Part shown: in pieces, positions 37,446 through 49,600 of the stretch
Numbering within the stretch: position 1 is the stretch's first letter
How the letters are laid out: every line of letters starts with the position of its first letter
Assembly: GCF_018687715.1 (NCBI RefSeq)
Contig: NC_056766.1
Location: 7,158,501-7,222,500, forward strand
DNA length: 64,000 bases
Origin: Carya illinoinensis
Taxonomy: Eukaryota; Streptophyta; Magnoliopsida; Fagales; Juglandaceae
Reading direction: 5' to 3'
Program-made: the position numbers and the translations under genes
The notes under the pieces: model-generated
Databases searched by the model: none
Told to the model about the DNA's origin: nothing
The model's input: the letters and a program-made list of their open reading frames with translations, nothing else

Positions 37446-40400
37446 ATGGGAGTGAGAAAAGAAGACGACGAACCTCTGTTAGTGTCAGGCCCACAACAAA
37501 ATGAACAACAAGAAGAAGAAGAAGAGCAAGAGCGACGTAGAGAAGGAAATGTAGGGGATCTGGTCAGACAAACATGGTTGGAGTCGAGGAAGATGTGGGC
37601 GATTGCGGGGCCCTCTATTTTTAGCAGGCTGGCAATGTTCTCCATGACCGTCATAACACAGTCATTCGCCGGCCACCTTAGTGACCTTGACCTCGCCGCA
37701 ATCTCCATAGCCTCCACCGTCATCATAGCTTTCACTTTCGGCTTCTTGGTTGGTGACAATTTCCCTTATTTTCCCTTTTCGATGTGTATTACGTATCTAT
37801 TTTTTCTGCAACATTGATAAGAGAATGAAAACTTGTGAGATGGGTGATGTAGCTGGGCATGGCTAGCGCGCTCGAGACGCTCTGTGGCCAAGCTTACGGA
37901 GCCAGACAGTACCACATGTTGGGTATCTACCTTCAGCGTTCTTGGATTGTTCTGTTTTTATTTTCGCTTCTGCTACTGCCCATGTTCGTGTTTGCTACGC
38001 CCATACTAAAGCTTCTCGGCCAGTCCGATGCGGTGGCGGACGAGTCGGGGGTGGTGGCAATGTGGCTTATTCCGATGCACCTGAGCTTCCCATTTCAGTT
38101 CACATTGCAGAGGTTCTTGCAGTGCCAACTAAAGACGGGGGTTATTGCTTGGATCTCAGGGGGGGCTCTTGCAGTCCACGTGTTTGTGAGTTGGCTTTTT
38201 GTATATAAACTGAGCGTGGGGATTGTTGGGACTGCTCTTACTCTTGATTTCTCGTGGTGGCTGTCTGTTTTGGGGCTTTTTGGTTACGCTGTATGTGGAG
38301 GATGTCCTCATTCTTGGACTGGTTTTTCAGCTCAAGCTTTGAGTGGGATCTCGGAATTTTTTAAGCTCTCTGTGGCTTCTGGGGTTATGCTCGCGTACGT
38401 GTTTCCATTCTCTTGCTTACTGTGTCTCCCTCTCATAGCATTGATTGCATTTTGAATGTGTTCGTGTGTGTGTGAACAGGTTGGAAAATTTCTATTACAG
38501 AATGTTGATTATAGTGTCGGGGTATTTTCACAAAACTGAGGTTGCAGTTGATGCACTTTCCATCTGGTTAGTTTAGAATTCCGAGAGACATCCTGTCTTT
38601 AGCTTCGTTTTCCTTTGTATTTCATATGCTTATTTCAATTTCTTAGTTTTTAACAGTTTATCTCTATTTGGCAGCATAACTATCTTTGCCTGGGAATCTA
38701 TGATTCCTCTTGGATTTCTGGCTGCAACTGGGTAAGTTACTAGTTGTATCTCTTCCCCACTGTCCAATTGTAAAAAATATGAAGTATGTAAAACAGAAAT
38801 ATGAATTCAACTGGAATTGTGCAAAGGTGATGAGATATGAGAGGCATCATTTGAGATTCGAGAAATGCTGATTGAAGTGCCATAGATGCTAGTGTCGTCA
38901 TCATTTTACTTGCCCATTACCATTCCTTTTCCCACTAAAATATAGTTGCGATCACCTTTCTATGTTAAGCCTTCTCTTCCCAGGTAAGGACACCAATTAT
39001 ATGGCCACAGTTAAAGGTTGTTATTCTCTCTTCATTTTTAATTTTATATGTCCATTTTAGGTGTGTTTTCAAAGGGACACTTATAAGAGTTGGGACTCAT
39101 AAAAAAAATTGGAACAAGATTTGGGACTAGAAATACAATTTAGCTTAACTGAATTCCTAGTTGTTGTTTTCTTTTTTTTTTTTTTTTTTTTTTTTCGTGT
39201 CTTTTGGACGCACTTATGGAAGAATAAAAACGGCTGCCTAATAATCAAATGGCCTTGGGTTGATGAAAGTTTTCAAGTACTTAATGTCATAGCTTCAATT
39301 CCTAGTTCTTCCTCTACTAAAATAGTAGGATTTTGCAGATCATACATTTTTTTACCAAAAAAGGGAAGGTTTTATTGGCCTAATTTTTGTGTCTAATACA
39401 ATTCCATTTGGACAAGTAGGTTAAATAGTGATTTTTTGTAACAGACGTAATAGTAATAGGATGTTTTTATTTTTATTTTTATTTTTTATTTTTTTGCATT
39501 AGTAATCAAGAATTTTAATGATGAAAGCATTAGGCATAGGAAATCCGAGTTTGGTGTTTTTTTTTTGGTTTTTTTTTTTTTTTTTTTTTGGGGGGGGGGG
39601 GGGGGAGGTTTCACAGGGATATGCATTTTACTATCATATTGAAGGTCATATATCATTCCAGTAGGGGCATATGAAAATTTAGGTGACTACAATGATAGTC
39701 CCTCTGTCCCCAATAAGATGAAATGCTTTTCTCTTTGGCCCATCTCAAATATAACACATTTTTAGTGGAAGCATTTATCTTTATAACTTCCCATATAACT
39801 GCTCAATTCGAACCCCTCTGGCATTTATCTGGTCTATTGCTCTTGATGTTTCACAGTCCAGATATAATTAGAAATTTGGCTCAATGTTTGGTACACCTTG
39901 TTTTTTTAAAAAAAGTAATGAGAGCCTTTCACTGTACATATATATATATACACATATACATGCAGTTACATCCTTTGCTTAGCTTAAATCCAATTTAGAG
40001 TTGCTAAATATGTTTGGCATGAAATAATAAATGAAAAATTCTTGAATAATACTAATGCCTCTTGATATCCTGTTTCACCATCTATTTGTGGGGATAGATG
40101 ATGATTGAGGTAGAAAGCAGTCCTATCTTCCATACCATTGCCTTTTATTGACACCAAAGGGGAGGGAAAAAAGTCATCTTTCAATATTTTTTATTTTTTG
40201 ACAATGTTATGTTTTCTTTAAATCAGTGTACGTGTAGCAAATGAGCTTGGTGCAGGCAATGCAAAATGTGCAAAATTTGCAACCACAGTCTCAGTGTTGA
40301 CCTCCTTAGTTGTTGGACTTCTGTTTTGGTCAATAATCATGGGCTTCCATGAGAAGCTTGTGATGATATTTACCTCCAACCCTTCCGTTATTGCAATGGT

Positions 40401-41144
40401 CAATGAATTAGCAGTCCTATTGGCATTCACATTACTTGTAAATTGCATTCAACCAGTTCTTTCGGGTAAGATACTGAACAAGTAAGAAGTTCTGGTAGTT
40501 GCGAATGCAAACTCATGTTATGATTTAGTGTCGTGTTCCTTTTCAGGGGTAGCTGTTGGAGCTGGTTGGCAAGCTGTAGTGGCTTTCATAAACATAGGTA
40601 GCTACTACTTAGTTGGGGTCCCTCTTGCGGTTTTCCTGGGCTGGTTGCTACCTTCTGGGATTACGGTATGGGTTACATTTCACCAACACAATTAACATGT
40701 TAGGAGACATTTATTCTACTATCATAAACAAACCACACTTTTAGTTCTTGAATCTTTTATATATGTAGAAGCCTCATGTTGACGTCACCACAAATAAAAA
40801 GAGTTAAAAACTGCGAAGTGATGGTGACAGCCTATTCATCACTGCTATATCAAATGATCAGTTCTTCAAATATTATTTCTGTACTTTACATGCTCATAAT
40901 TGAATGTGCAGAGTATCTGGGCTGGAATGATTTGTGGAACTGTGGTTCAGACATTGATACTAACCGTCATCACCCTGAGATTTGAATGGGAAATAGAGGT
41001 AAGAATTGACATAGGGATACTCCAAAAGCATTTTATTTTGTATTTTCTAAAAAATCTAATCAGTTTTCTCTGTTGTAAAATCATCACTCACAGGCACAGA
41101 AGGCGCATATTCATATAACAAACGAGGCAGCATCTAACAGCTAA
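37446..41144 (+). CDS. DTX: MATE efflux transporter (DETOXIFICATION family), eight exons
   Basis: This is a multidrug and toxic compound extrusion protein, a proton-coupled antiporter of about twelve membrane helices in vacuolar or plasma membrane. Exons: 37446-37748, 37853-38394, 38480-38566, 38675-38731, 40227-40465, 40547-40665, 40912-40998 and 41094-41144. All have GT-AG junctions with compatible phases and total 494 residues, a usual family length. The N-terminus is acidic and Glu-rich (DDEPLLV, QQEEEEEQERR). Family blocks are 'WAIAGPSIFSRLAMFSMTVI', 'QSFAGHLSDLDLAAISIA', 'GMASALETLCGQAYGARQYH', 'GYFHKTEVAVDALSIC', 'VRVANELGAGNAKCAKF' and 'QPVLSGVAVGAGWQAVVAFI'. It resembles the DTX27-33 group. 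Substrate unknown. It lies 1 kb downstream of BCAT on the same strand; its wrecked paralogue faces it at 45099-54836. Confidence 0.93.
38732..40226 (+). other. Long intron 4 of the MATE gene with homopolymer runs
   Basis: This 1.5-kb intron holds a T-run at 39172-39195, a run of 21 T followed by 16 G (39569-39605), and a TA/CA run near 39940-39961. In the paralogue the same intron carries copia element B. No independent gene is seen inside. Confidence 0.7.
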
Positions 41145-41875
41145 CCTCAACTCAACGAATGTGTAACTTATAAAGCCTGAGATGTCGTTCTATTTAAAAT
41201 GGGAGCATTCTGTTCATCTATATAACACATGTTAAGATATACACTATGAGATCTGGTATTATAAAATAGAACATATTGCATATAACATGGCTCAATCTCA
41301 CCCAATAACATTGAATCTAGCATAAAGCATCGCTTTAGAGAAGCCGGGAGAGATGAAGTAAGAAAACAGAGTGCTTAAGGTACAAGTGGCAGATAAAGGT
41401 CGTTGAAGGGCATTGTGGACAGCCTTGAGTGTGGCTCATGACTCCAGCCGTTTCATGGGCTCCAAGAGCTACCCATAGGCATCATGTTGAAGGATCCCCA
41501 GCAATGGCGGGCTGTGGATGGATCTGTTGGTGATGAGTGCATATCATCCCTTCTCATCAATGCCATTCTGGTGTCCATGGTAATCTTTCCTTCTCAACTT
41601 TACTTACCGGTATTGAGCGTGTAGGGGAGATATTGTACCATGCCTTACTTAAGATGGCATTGTTCTGGGCGTGATTAGTACTGTTGTTTGAGTTAGCATT
41701 GTGTTGTGGAGTTGTGGTTGAGTTGGTGTTCATCTTTGGTTGTGTTGTTTAGCCCTGTTGTAAGATTTGATCTCTTGGATTGAAGAAGTTTTACACGTGT
41801 TACGCTTTGTGGTATATTTCTAACCATATTTTTAATTAATACAATTATTTGCTTATCCCAAAAAAAAAAAAAAAA
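41145..41875 (+). mobile_element. Possible polyA-ended retroposon fragment
   Basis: After the MATE 3' UTR the sequence becomes GC-balanced (41340-41760) and ends in a run of about 15 A at 41859-41873. The upstream text resembles the 3' part of a retroposon, but no coding domain or target duplication was found. It could also be an internal A-tract by chance. Confidence 0.4.
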
Positions 41876-41944
41876 TCAATTTTTTACATTTTGGTACATA
41901 ATCTATTGATGTAGAGTTAGAACTTATATCCGTAGATCAGTCTA

Positions 41945-42150
41945 GGGGTATAACCGGTTCAGTTCGATCTGGTTTTGGACAAAATTTAGGACCAAACCGG
42001 TATATACCGGTTTTGTATTTTTTAAAACCGATTACGCAACGATTATCTTCCTAAACCGGTACTCCGGTTTTATCTATTTCTGGTCTAGTTTGGTTCGGTT
42101 TTACCGATTTTAATGTATTATATTATATATTATATAATATAGTATATTAT
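41945..42150. mobile_element. hAT-like terminal fragment with ACCGGT repeats
   Basis: It begins TAGGGGTATAACCGGTTCAG and then carries repeated 'aaccggta', 'accggttttg' and 'ttcggttttaccg'. This matches the style of the hAT subterminal repeats at 2311-3141 with a different motif. The right half is missing or was displaced by the retroposon beginning near 42160. Confidence 0.5.
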
Positions 42151-42159
42151 AGTATATAT

Positions 42160-43330
42160 ATATTTTATGAAAATATGCTTCATTGCATTCATTCAATAAA
42201 CGAAGTTACAACTGTGACTTATAAGTTAGGAGAACCAAACTATAAAATCAACTAATACAACTGCTCAGGAGCTTTCCTGCACACAAAGTGACGGATATTG
42301 TCTTAAACTTCTAAAACTCTCAAAAGAGAGATTAAACACTCTATATGACCAGAGACTGGATGACCCCTCCAACCTCCAGGGAGGCGGAATGCAGAGACAA
42401 TTACTACGAATAAACAATCCAATAGCATATACCTATACTAAAATTAAATAAATAGACAACCCACAAAACAAAAACTAACAAAAACAATCCAACCACGAGC
42501 ACGACATGAGTTCCAACGGTATACCCTCCACAGGTAATCAGCATCACGAGCCTCACAGCATTAGCACCCAGCTTGCGTACAGACCACAACAACCTCTACA
42601 GTGAAGACCGGCCGTACAATTACCGGTAGTAGCATCACCTGCCGATCTCAGCTCTTTGCCTCAGATTGAGACCGCTCAACAGCTCATCACCTCACCGTGG
42701 ACTTTACAAGAAACAAACAAAACACCAAAACAAACAAAAAAATGGCAACAAAGGCCGTGAAAATACAAATAGAGCAAATACCAACAGAACAACGGAGTGA
42801 AGGGATGGAAGACACAAAAAACAAAGGCTGTGGTGCAAGAGTTGCTGGAGGAGAGCCGACGGTCAGATTATGCTTTTCCGGAATCCGAAGTCCCAGATAA
42901 ACCAAATTTAGAATTGGCCGGTGGCTCCCCGGTAGAGCGTGGCAGCCATGCTGTGGAGCGGCCTAGACTTCATCCAGCGCATGTGGGCTACGCGTCACTT
43001 CGATTGGCTCTGCGTTCGGTGGACTTGAAGATAGGCAGTTGGTGAACATCCTGGCGGGGCGCGTGTAGGCGGACGATGGTTAGAAAAGCAACCCTGTCGG
43101 CACTCCCCCTTATTAGCCTGGAAACACACCTACAAAAGAAAGGAAAAAAAGAAAAACACAAAATATAGCAACAAAGAAAAGAGAAAAGGGAGGGGGAGGG
43201 GGAGGGGGAGGGATTAGAAGGATTCGGCTCCCACCTGCCCCCCCCCCCCCCCCCCCCCCCCCCCGGGGTCGAGGATCAGTGTCTAGATTTAGGGTTTTTT
43301 AGAGAGAAGAGAGAGAGACTAGAGAGAAGG
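42160..43330 (-). mobile_element. Second copy of the protein-less retroposon family
   Basis: Read on the minus strand, the 3' end is 'gtcacagttgtaacttcg' then 'tttattgaatgaatgcaatg', matching 20790-20840. Further upstream, 'caagctgggtgctaatgctg' matches 'gagctgggtgctcgtgccg' near 20442, and a 'ggaggttggaggggtc' block matches 20638-20655. A C-run at 43238-43264 mirrors the G-run near 19207. It is diverged from the 19100-20863 copy, so the family was active over time. No protein domain is visible. Confidence 0.65.
43238..43264. repeat. Poly-C run of 27 bases
   Basis: An uninterrupted C-run immediately followed by GGGG, inside the minus-strand retroposon. Runs this long are unusual in plant DNA and prone to sequencing error, so its length should be treated as uncertain. 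Confidence 0.9.
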
Positions 43331-43369
43331 GGTCCGCAACTTTGCGGCCTAACCTACCATCGAGTTGAG

Positions 43370-44150
43370 TCAATTCGAACAAGGGTACTCGAGCTTGCTT
43401 AACATGTTTATTCATCTAAGCTCAGTTCGAACTCGAGTAAAACTCGAATATCCTTATGCTCGTTAACCATTAATATTGTTCTAATTTGGCTCGAACTCAA
43501 TAAAAAATAAACAAATGACTCAAATTCATGCTACTCCATTTTTATTTTTTTAAAAAAATTTCATAATCTTAACTTTTGATCAATAAAAAAATTTTAAATC
43601 TTACAAAATAACTCTAACCATTTCACTATTCAACCAAATAGTTATGATTAAAAAATTATTATGGTACAACTTTTTACAAAATAACTTATAGTTATAAATT
43701 AAAAAAATAATACATAAGATGAATGTAATAAACTAAATTATTTAATACATATAGATAATATAATAAATTAAAAGTTCTAGTTGTATGATATATTATGATA
43801 CAAATTATTATATACACATTTTGGAAACATAATATATATATATTAAATAAGGTAAATTATAAATAATTTAATACTATATAATTAAGTATATAAAATAACT
43901 AAAATGTAATAAATATAACATATACTTGTATAAAACATATTAAGAGCTCGAATGAGTCAAGTTGAGTTTATATGAGTTTTGTTCACAAGTTTAAATTAAG
44001 TCAAGTTGAGTTTATACAAATTCTACTTTTTTAATATTTGAACCGATATTAATATTTACGACTATCTCATTTATTAAATTAACCAAGTATACACGAATTG
44101 AGCTCAAACATGTTCATGAGATGCTCTATTAATTTGTAGCCCTATATCTA
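43370..44150. mobile_element. Possible non-autonomous hAT element with GAGCTCGA motifs
   Basis: It is rich in 'ctcgagcttgc', 'ttcgaactcgag', 'gctcgaatgagtcaag' and 'gagctcaaacatgttc' at both ends, with an AT-rich middle. The right end, 'taatttgtagccctat', reads ATAGGGCTACAAATTA on the other strand, a hAT-like terminus. The left terminus is not clear, perhaps disturbed by the adjoining retroposon. Confidence 0.5.
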
Positions 44151-45098
44151 TCTATTTTAACGCCTTTGGTGAAGCTCCTATAAAACTCTCTCATTTTATA
44201 TATTAATGCACTAAATAAGAAGTGATTTAGATTCTCTAGAATTCTTTTTTGGATTCAACTAGTTTGGATTTCAAACTCATTTCATTTAATCATCATAATT
44301 TTCTTAAATTTTTATATAAAATATAATAAATAATTTAATTTTTTTAAATCTTAAAATAATAATAATAAAAAATAATATTTTAATAATATATTTTTTTAAT
44401 TTTTTAATTTTTATATTAACTTAATTTAGCTCAATATTCAAAGGTAAGTCTTAAAGTGGGAGAGAGACGTAAACTAAGTCACACAATATTTAATATTTAT
44501 TGAGTATTTAATAGCATCTGAGAAATTATTTGCGTAGCCATAAATGTGTGGTCCGTGAGACCCTACCACTCTAGGCAAGAACTTCATAGAATCTAAACCC
44601 AAGATGAGAAATGTCACCTTGATTGGACAATGAATTTTGTAGCTTGCGAAATGTTAAGCAAACAATAATTTCTTTATCGTTTAAAATACATCGCATAACC
44701 GGTGTAAATTCAATGCTTACAAGTTTTTAACAAGAAGAATATATCTAGCATTAATAGAGAAGAATACATTATTAAAAAGAAGAATATATAATCGTGAAAT
44801 ATATAAATACTGTAGAGTTATTTTAAAAAAAAGTGAAATCTATTATTAAAAATTAATTTTCTTTTATGTGAATCTTATATTTATTTATTTTTTTAAAATG
44901 ACTACGTGTTGTTTGTACACTTACGATTATAAGTATAATTTTTCTTAAATCTTCTTATATTTTACGAATTTAATACTGTTTTCTGAAATTAATAAACATC
45001 TCAAAATTGATAATCAACAGCTAAAAGAGATCCTAGGATAGACCATACGTAGGTTCATATAATAAAAAGTGCCAAAATTCATTGAAACCAAATTGAAG
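44151..45098. other. Intergenic DNA with two MITE remnants
   Basis: About 44230-44455 is a member of AT-rich MITE family 1 (core 'aaaaataatattttaataa'). About 44790-44945 shares 'tctattattaaaaattaatt' with the element near 18880. No gene is seen. This stretch lies just past the last exon of the minus-strand MATE pseudogene. Confidence 0.55.
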
Positions 45099-45595
45099 TT
45101 ATTGTTTGACCTCCGATTCATCATCTTGTAATTGGTTAGGGCTTGACCATTTGTTCACACGCTGCTTGGCTTCCTCAGCCTGGAAATCGACCCACGTACG
45201 GATGGATATCCATCCCGAATGAGTAGCTGATTATATATGTTTCTATATGCATGCAAATGATGTTTATAAAGAATTTAATTATAATTAAGGAATTTAATTA
45301 TAAAGACTACGTACCTGATAAAACAGGTTGAACGCTGTTTAATGGTATAGTGACAGCCAACAACAGAGAAAGCTTATCGACTTCTTGTACCACATCAGTG
45401 TTAGAACTGAATATATATGTGATCTTGTCATGGAATATCATGGTTAGCGCACAGAAGAAGACACCAATAATAGATGATTGTGTCACTAAGGCTATTGTTG
45501 CGAATTTTGCTGCTTTACCATTCCCAGCTCCAAGCTCATTGGCAACCCTAACTCTGTTTATAATTTAACAAGACATGGCTTTTATCTGAATACCA

Positions 45596-46029
45596 TGTTA
45601 TGAGTGGAGACAAAACACTAGTGGATTAGTGGGTTGTGCATTAATGAGTGGAGACAACAATGAGTGGAGACATTAGTGGGTTAGTGGGTTATGCAACCCA
45701 CCCACCATTATCCTCTAGTTTAATCAACCCACTTCCATAGTTTAATCAATCCTCTAGTGCATTAATTGATGCAACCCACGGATTGCTCTCCTATAAATAG
45801 GAGAGCTTAATTGTGCAGAAGATATGAAGAAGAGAAGGGTGTGTGCAGAAGAAAGAAGAGTGAATGCAAGTGGGTGAGAAGAGAGAGAGTTTACAGAGAG
45901 AGAATTTGTTGTAAAAATCATTTCGTAGTGAAATCACAACAGCTGTGGACATAGGCAATTGCCGAACCACATTAAATTTTGTCTCTCCTTTCATTTAGTT
46001 TCATCTCTGTCTCCGACCAGTCCCCAACA
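45596..46029 (+). repeat. 5' LTR of copia element B
   Basis: It starts TGTTATGAGTGGAG and ends CCCCAACA, followed by primer-binding site TGGTATCAGAGAC at 46032-46044. The phrase 'atgagtggagacaa' occurs twice near its start. It carries a palindromic TATA region at 45785-45806. Confidence 0.95.
45785..45806 (+). promoter_or_regulatory. TATA box of element B, embedded in a palindrome
   Basis: TATAAATA (45792-45799) is the best promoter motif in the LTR. It sits at the centre of a perfect inverted repeat with 10-bp arms GCTCTCCTAT and ATAGGAGAGC separated by AA. The 3' LTR repeats it at 50738-50759. The transcription start would be near 45825. Confidence 0.7.
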
Positions 46030-46031
46030 AC

Positions 46032-46207
46032 TGGTATCAGAGACACTAGGTTCTGTTTGTGGGGTGGAGTTTTGGTGTGGTAGTGTGGATACGTACAGTC
46101 TAAGGAGGTTCTGTCTAGGAGATTGGAAATTTTAAGTGTGTCTATTGTGACCCTCCAATCTTTCCTGGGAACTTACTTAGTGAGGTACTATTCATTTCTA
46201 CGGTAAA
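46032..46207 (+). other. Leader block of element B shared with element C
   Basis: From the primer-binding site onward, this block matches 52842-53017 of element C with about eight substitutions in 176 positions. Shared landmarks are 'gtggatacgtacagtctaag', 'ggttctgtctaggagattgg' and 'gaggtactattcatttctac'. It is untranslated and lies where packaging and dimerisation signals are expected in LTR retroelements. Confidence 0.9.
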
Positions 46208-46382
46208 AAATTCAAGTTGCTCAAAATCAATTTTTGACAACTCCAGGGTGTTCCTTGCATCAAGACGAATCCGTTGCCGCAAACGGAATCGGAAACGGAG
46301 GTCGGAGGAGCCCACACGCGCCCCGAGAAGATTGGCGCATGCATATACTGCAACTCACGTGTCCCCACGCGCACCCAAGGTT

Positions 46383-46457
46383 GAGCCGAGCCAAGCCGAG
46401 CCGAGCCGAGCCGTTGACTGGAGCCGAGCCGTTTGACTGGAGCCGAGCCGTTGACTG
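46383..46457 (+). repeat. GAGCC repeats in the leader of element B
   Basis: Seven or more GAGCC units, then three units of 'gagccgagccg' plus 'ttgactg'. They lie in a GC-rich leader section (46208-46614) that element C lacks. Confidence 0.85.
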
Positions 46458-46614
46458 CCACTTGTCGCACTCTGGTTGGCCGAAACTGTTTTGGCCTATT
46501 TAAACTCAATTTTGATCCAATTTTGACGATTCCGGACTCGTTTTCAACTAATTCGAGTGTTTCGGACGCAACGGTGATCTTTGTTTATTCAAATTTGAAT
46601 TCATTTGTAAAGTT

Positions 46615-49600
46615 ATGGCTGGAGAAGAAGCTAAAGGTGCTGGTATCGAGAAATTTGACGGTACAGACTATGGCTACTAGAGAATGCAGATAGAGGATTA
46701 TCTCTATGGGAAGAAACTACATCTTCCACTCCTAGGAAGAAAGCCAGATGACATGAGCAATGAAGATTGGAGTCTCCTTGATAGACAAGTGTTGGGAGTC
46801 ATTCGACTAACACTGTCAAGATCAGTTGCACACAATGTGGGAAAGGAAAAGACTACGGCAGACTTGATGAAAGCTCTATCAGACATGTACGAGCAGCCAT
46901 CAGCCAATAACAAATTGCATTTGATGTACAAGCTATTCTACTTGAGAATGGCAGAAGGAACTCCAGTTATTCAGCATCTGAATGAGTTCAACACCATCAT
47001 CAATCAATTAGCTTCAGTGGGGATTGAATTTGATGATGAAGTACGTGCACTGATTGCTTTGGCTCAATTGCCAAAAAGCTGGGAGGCCATGAGAACAGCT
47101 GTTAGCAATTCTTATGGCAAAACAAAGATGAAGTATCAAGAAATTCGGGACCATATTCTTAGCGAGGAAGTTCGCAGGAGAGATACAGGAGAAGCATCAA
47201 CTTCCAGTTCTGCCTTAAACCTCGAGACAAGAGGTAGAGGAGCTAGTAGAAGTTCAAATCGGGGCAGGTCAAAGTCCCGAAGAGGCAGAAGTAAATCAAG
47301 GTCTGGAAAACAAGTACAGTGCTGGAATTGTGGCAAGATTGGCCACTTCAGAAATAATTGCAAGGAAGCAAAGAAGAAGATTGAGCATGACTCTGCTAAT
47401 GCCACAACAGAAGATCTCCAAGATGTCTTACTCCTTTCAATCGACAACTAAATTGAATCTTGGGTGTTAGATTCAGGAGCCTCATTCCACACTACAGCAC
47501 ACCGAAAAATCATGCAGAATTATGTCACTGGTGATTTCGGAAAGGTGTACTTAGCAGATGGTGAAGCGTTGGAAATCGAAGGCATGGGAGATGTATAAAT
47601 CAATCTGCCCAATGGAAGTGCATGGTTGCTACAGAAGGTGCGACATGTTCCCAAGCTCATGAGGAACCTGATTTCTGTAGGACAACTTGATACTGATGGG
47701 CACTCGGTACTATTTACTGGTGGCACGTGGAAGATAACAAAAGGAGCTATGGTAGTAGCTCGAGGCACAAAAACAGGTACTCTATACATGACTTCAAGCA
47801 TTAGAGATACTGTTGCAATTGTTGACGCAAATGCCAACCTATGGCATCAAAGGCTTGGTCACATAAGTGAGAAAGGAATGAAAGTACTATTATCCAAGGG
47901 GAAGTTACCAAAGTTGGAATCAACTGATTTCGACATGTGTGAAGGTTGCATTTTTGGGAAACAGAAAAAGGTTAGTTTCTTGAAAAATGGCAGAACTCCA
48001 AAATCTACAAAGTTGGAGTTGGTGCACACAGATTTGTGGGGGCCATCCCCAGTCGCTTCTCTTGGAGGATCGCGGTACTATGTTTCTTTTATTGATGACT
48101 CAAGCAGGAAAGTATGGGTTTATTTTTTGAAAAATAAATCTGACACATTTGACACTTTCAAGAAGTGGAGAGCCATGGTTGAAAATGAAACAGACTTGAA
48201 GTTGAAATGTCTGAGGTCAGACAATGGCGGAGAGTACATCGATGGAGGGTTCAAAGAATTCTGTGCTGCAAATGGGATTAGATTTGAAAAGACTATTCCC
48301 GGGACACCGCAGCAGAATGGCGTAGCTGAACGCATGAACAGAACTCTCAACGAGCGTGCCAGAAGCATGAGGCTGAATTCAGGATTGCCTGAATGTTTTT
48401 GGGCTGATGCAGTTAACACTGCAGCCTATTTGATTAACCGGGGACCTTCAGTTCCCTTAAAGTTCGATCTACCAGAGGAAGTCTGGAGCGGAAAGAAGGT
48501 AAATCTTTCCCATTTGAAAGTTTTTGGCTGTGTATCATATGTTCACATAGATTCTACTGATCGTAACAAGTTAGAAGCCAAATCCAGAAAATGTTTTTTC
48601 ATCGGTTATGGTGATGAAGAATTTGGCTATCGATTTTGGGATGATAAAAATCGCAAAATCATCAGAAGTAGAAATGTGATTTTCAATGAGCAGATTCTGT
48701 ACAAAGCTAGGTCACAAGCTGAACCTGAGGAGCAGCCAAAGAAACCTGAGGTTGTTGACTTTGATGTTACTCGAGTCAACACTGATCAGAACGGGGATCA
48801 AGAGAATGATGATCCACAGATCGAACAACGTACACCACTCACTGTTATTCGAAGATCTTCAAGGACAATTAGGCCACCACAGCGGTTCTCACCATCTCTA
48901 TACTACATCTTGCTAACAGATAGTGGTGAACCGGAAAGTTATGATGAAGCTCTACAAATTGAAGATTCGATCAAGTGGGAGAAAGCCATGCAAGATGAAA
49001 TGGAGTCACTGATGTGAAATCAGACATGGGAGCTAACCAAGCTTCCAAAAGGCAAGAAGGCTTTGCACAATAAATGGGTGTACAGAATTAAAGAAGAGCA
49101 CAATGGTAGCAAGCGCTACAAAGCCAGAATGGTCGTGAAGGGGTTTCAACAAAAGGAAGGTGTCGACTATACAGATATTTTCTCCCCAGTTGTAAAGTTG
49201 ACCACGATCAGGCTAGTGTTGGCAATTGTGGCTGCAGAGAATCTACATCTTGAGCAGTTAGATGTGAAGACTGCATTCCTTCATGGTGATTTGGAGGAAG
49301 ACATCTATATGCACCAGCCACAAGGATTCTCAGTGAAGGGAAAAGAGAATCTAGTTTGCAAACTGAAGAAGAGCTTGTATGGCCTAAAACAAGCTCCGCG
49401 ACAATGGTACCGAAAGTTTGACAACTTCATGTGCAGTAATGGATTTACAAGACTACAGGCTGACCATTGTTGCTATATGAAGAATTTTGACAACTCTTAT
49501 ATTATCCTACTGTTGTATGTGGATGATATGCTCGTTGCAGGATCAAGCATCGAGGAGATCAATAAACTGAAGAAGCAGTTGTCAAAGCAGTTTGAGATGA

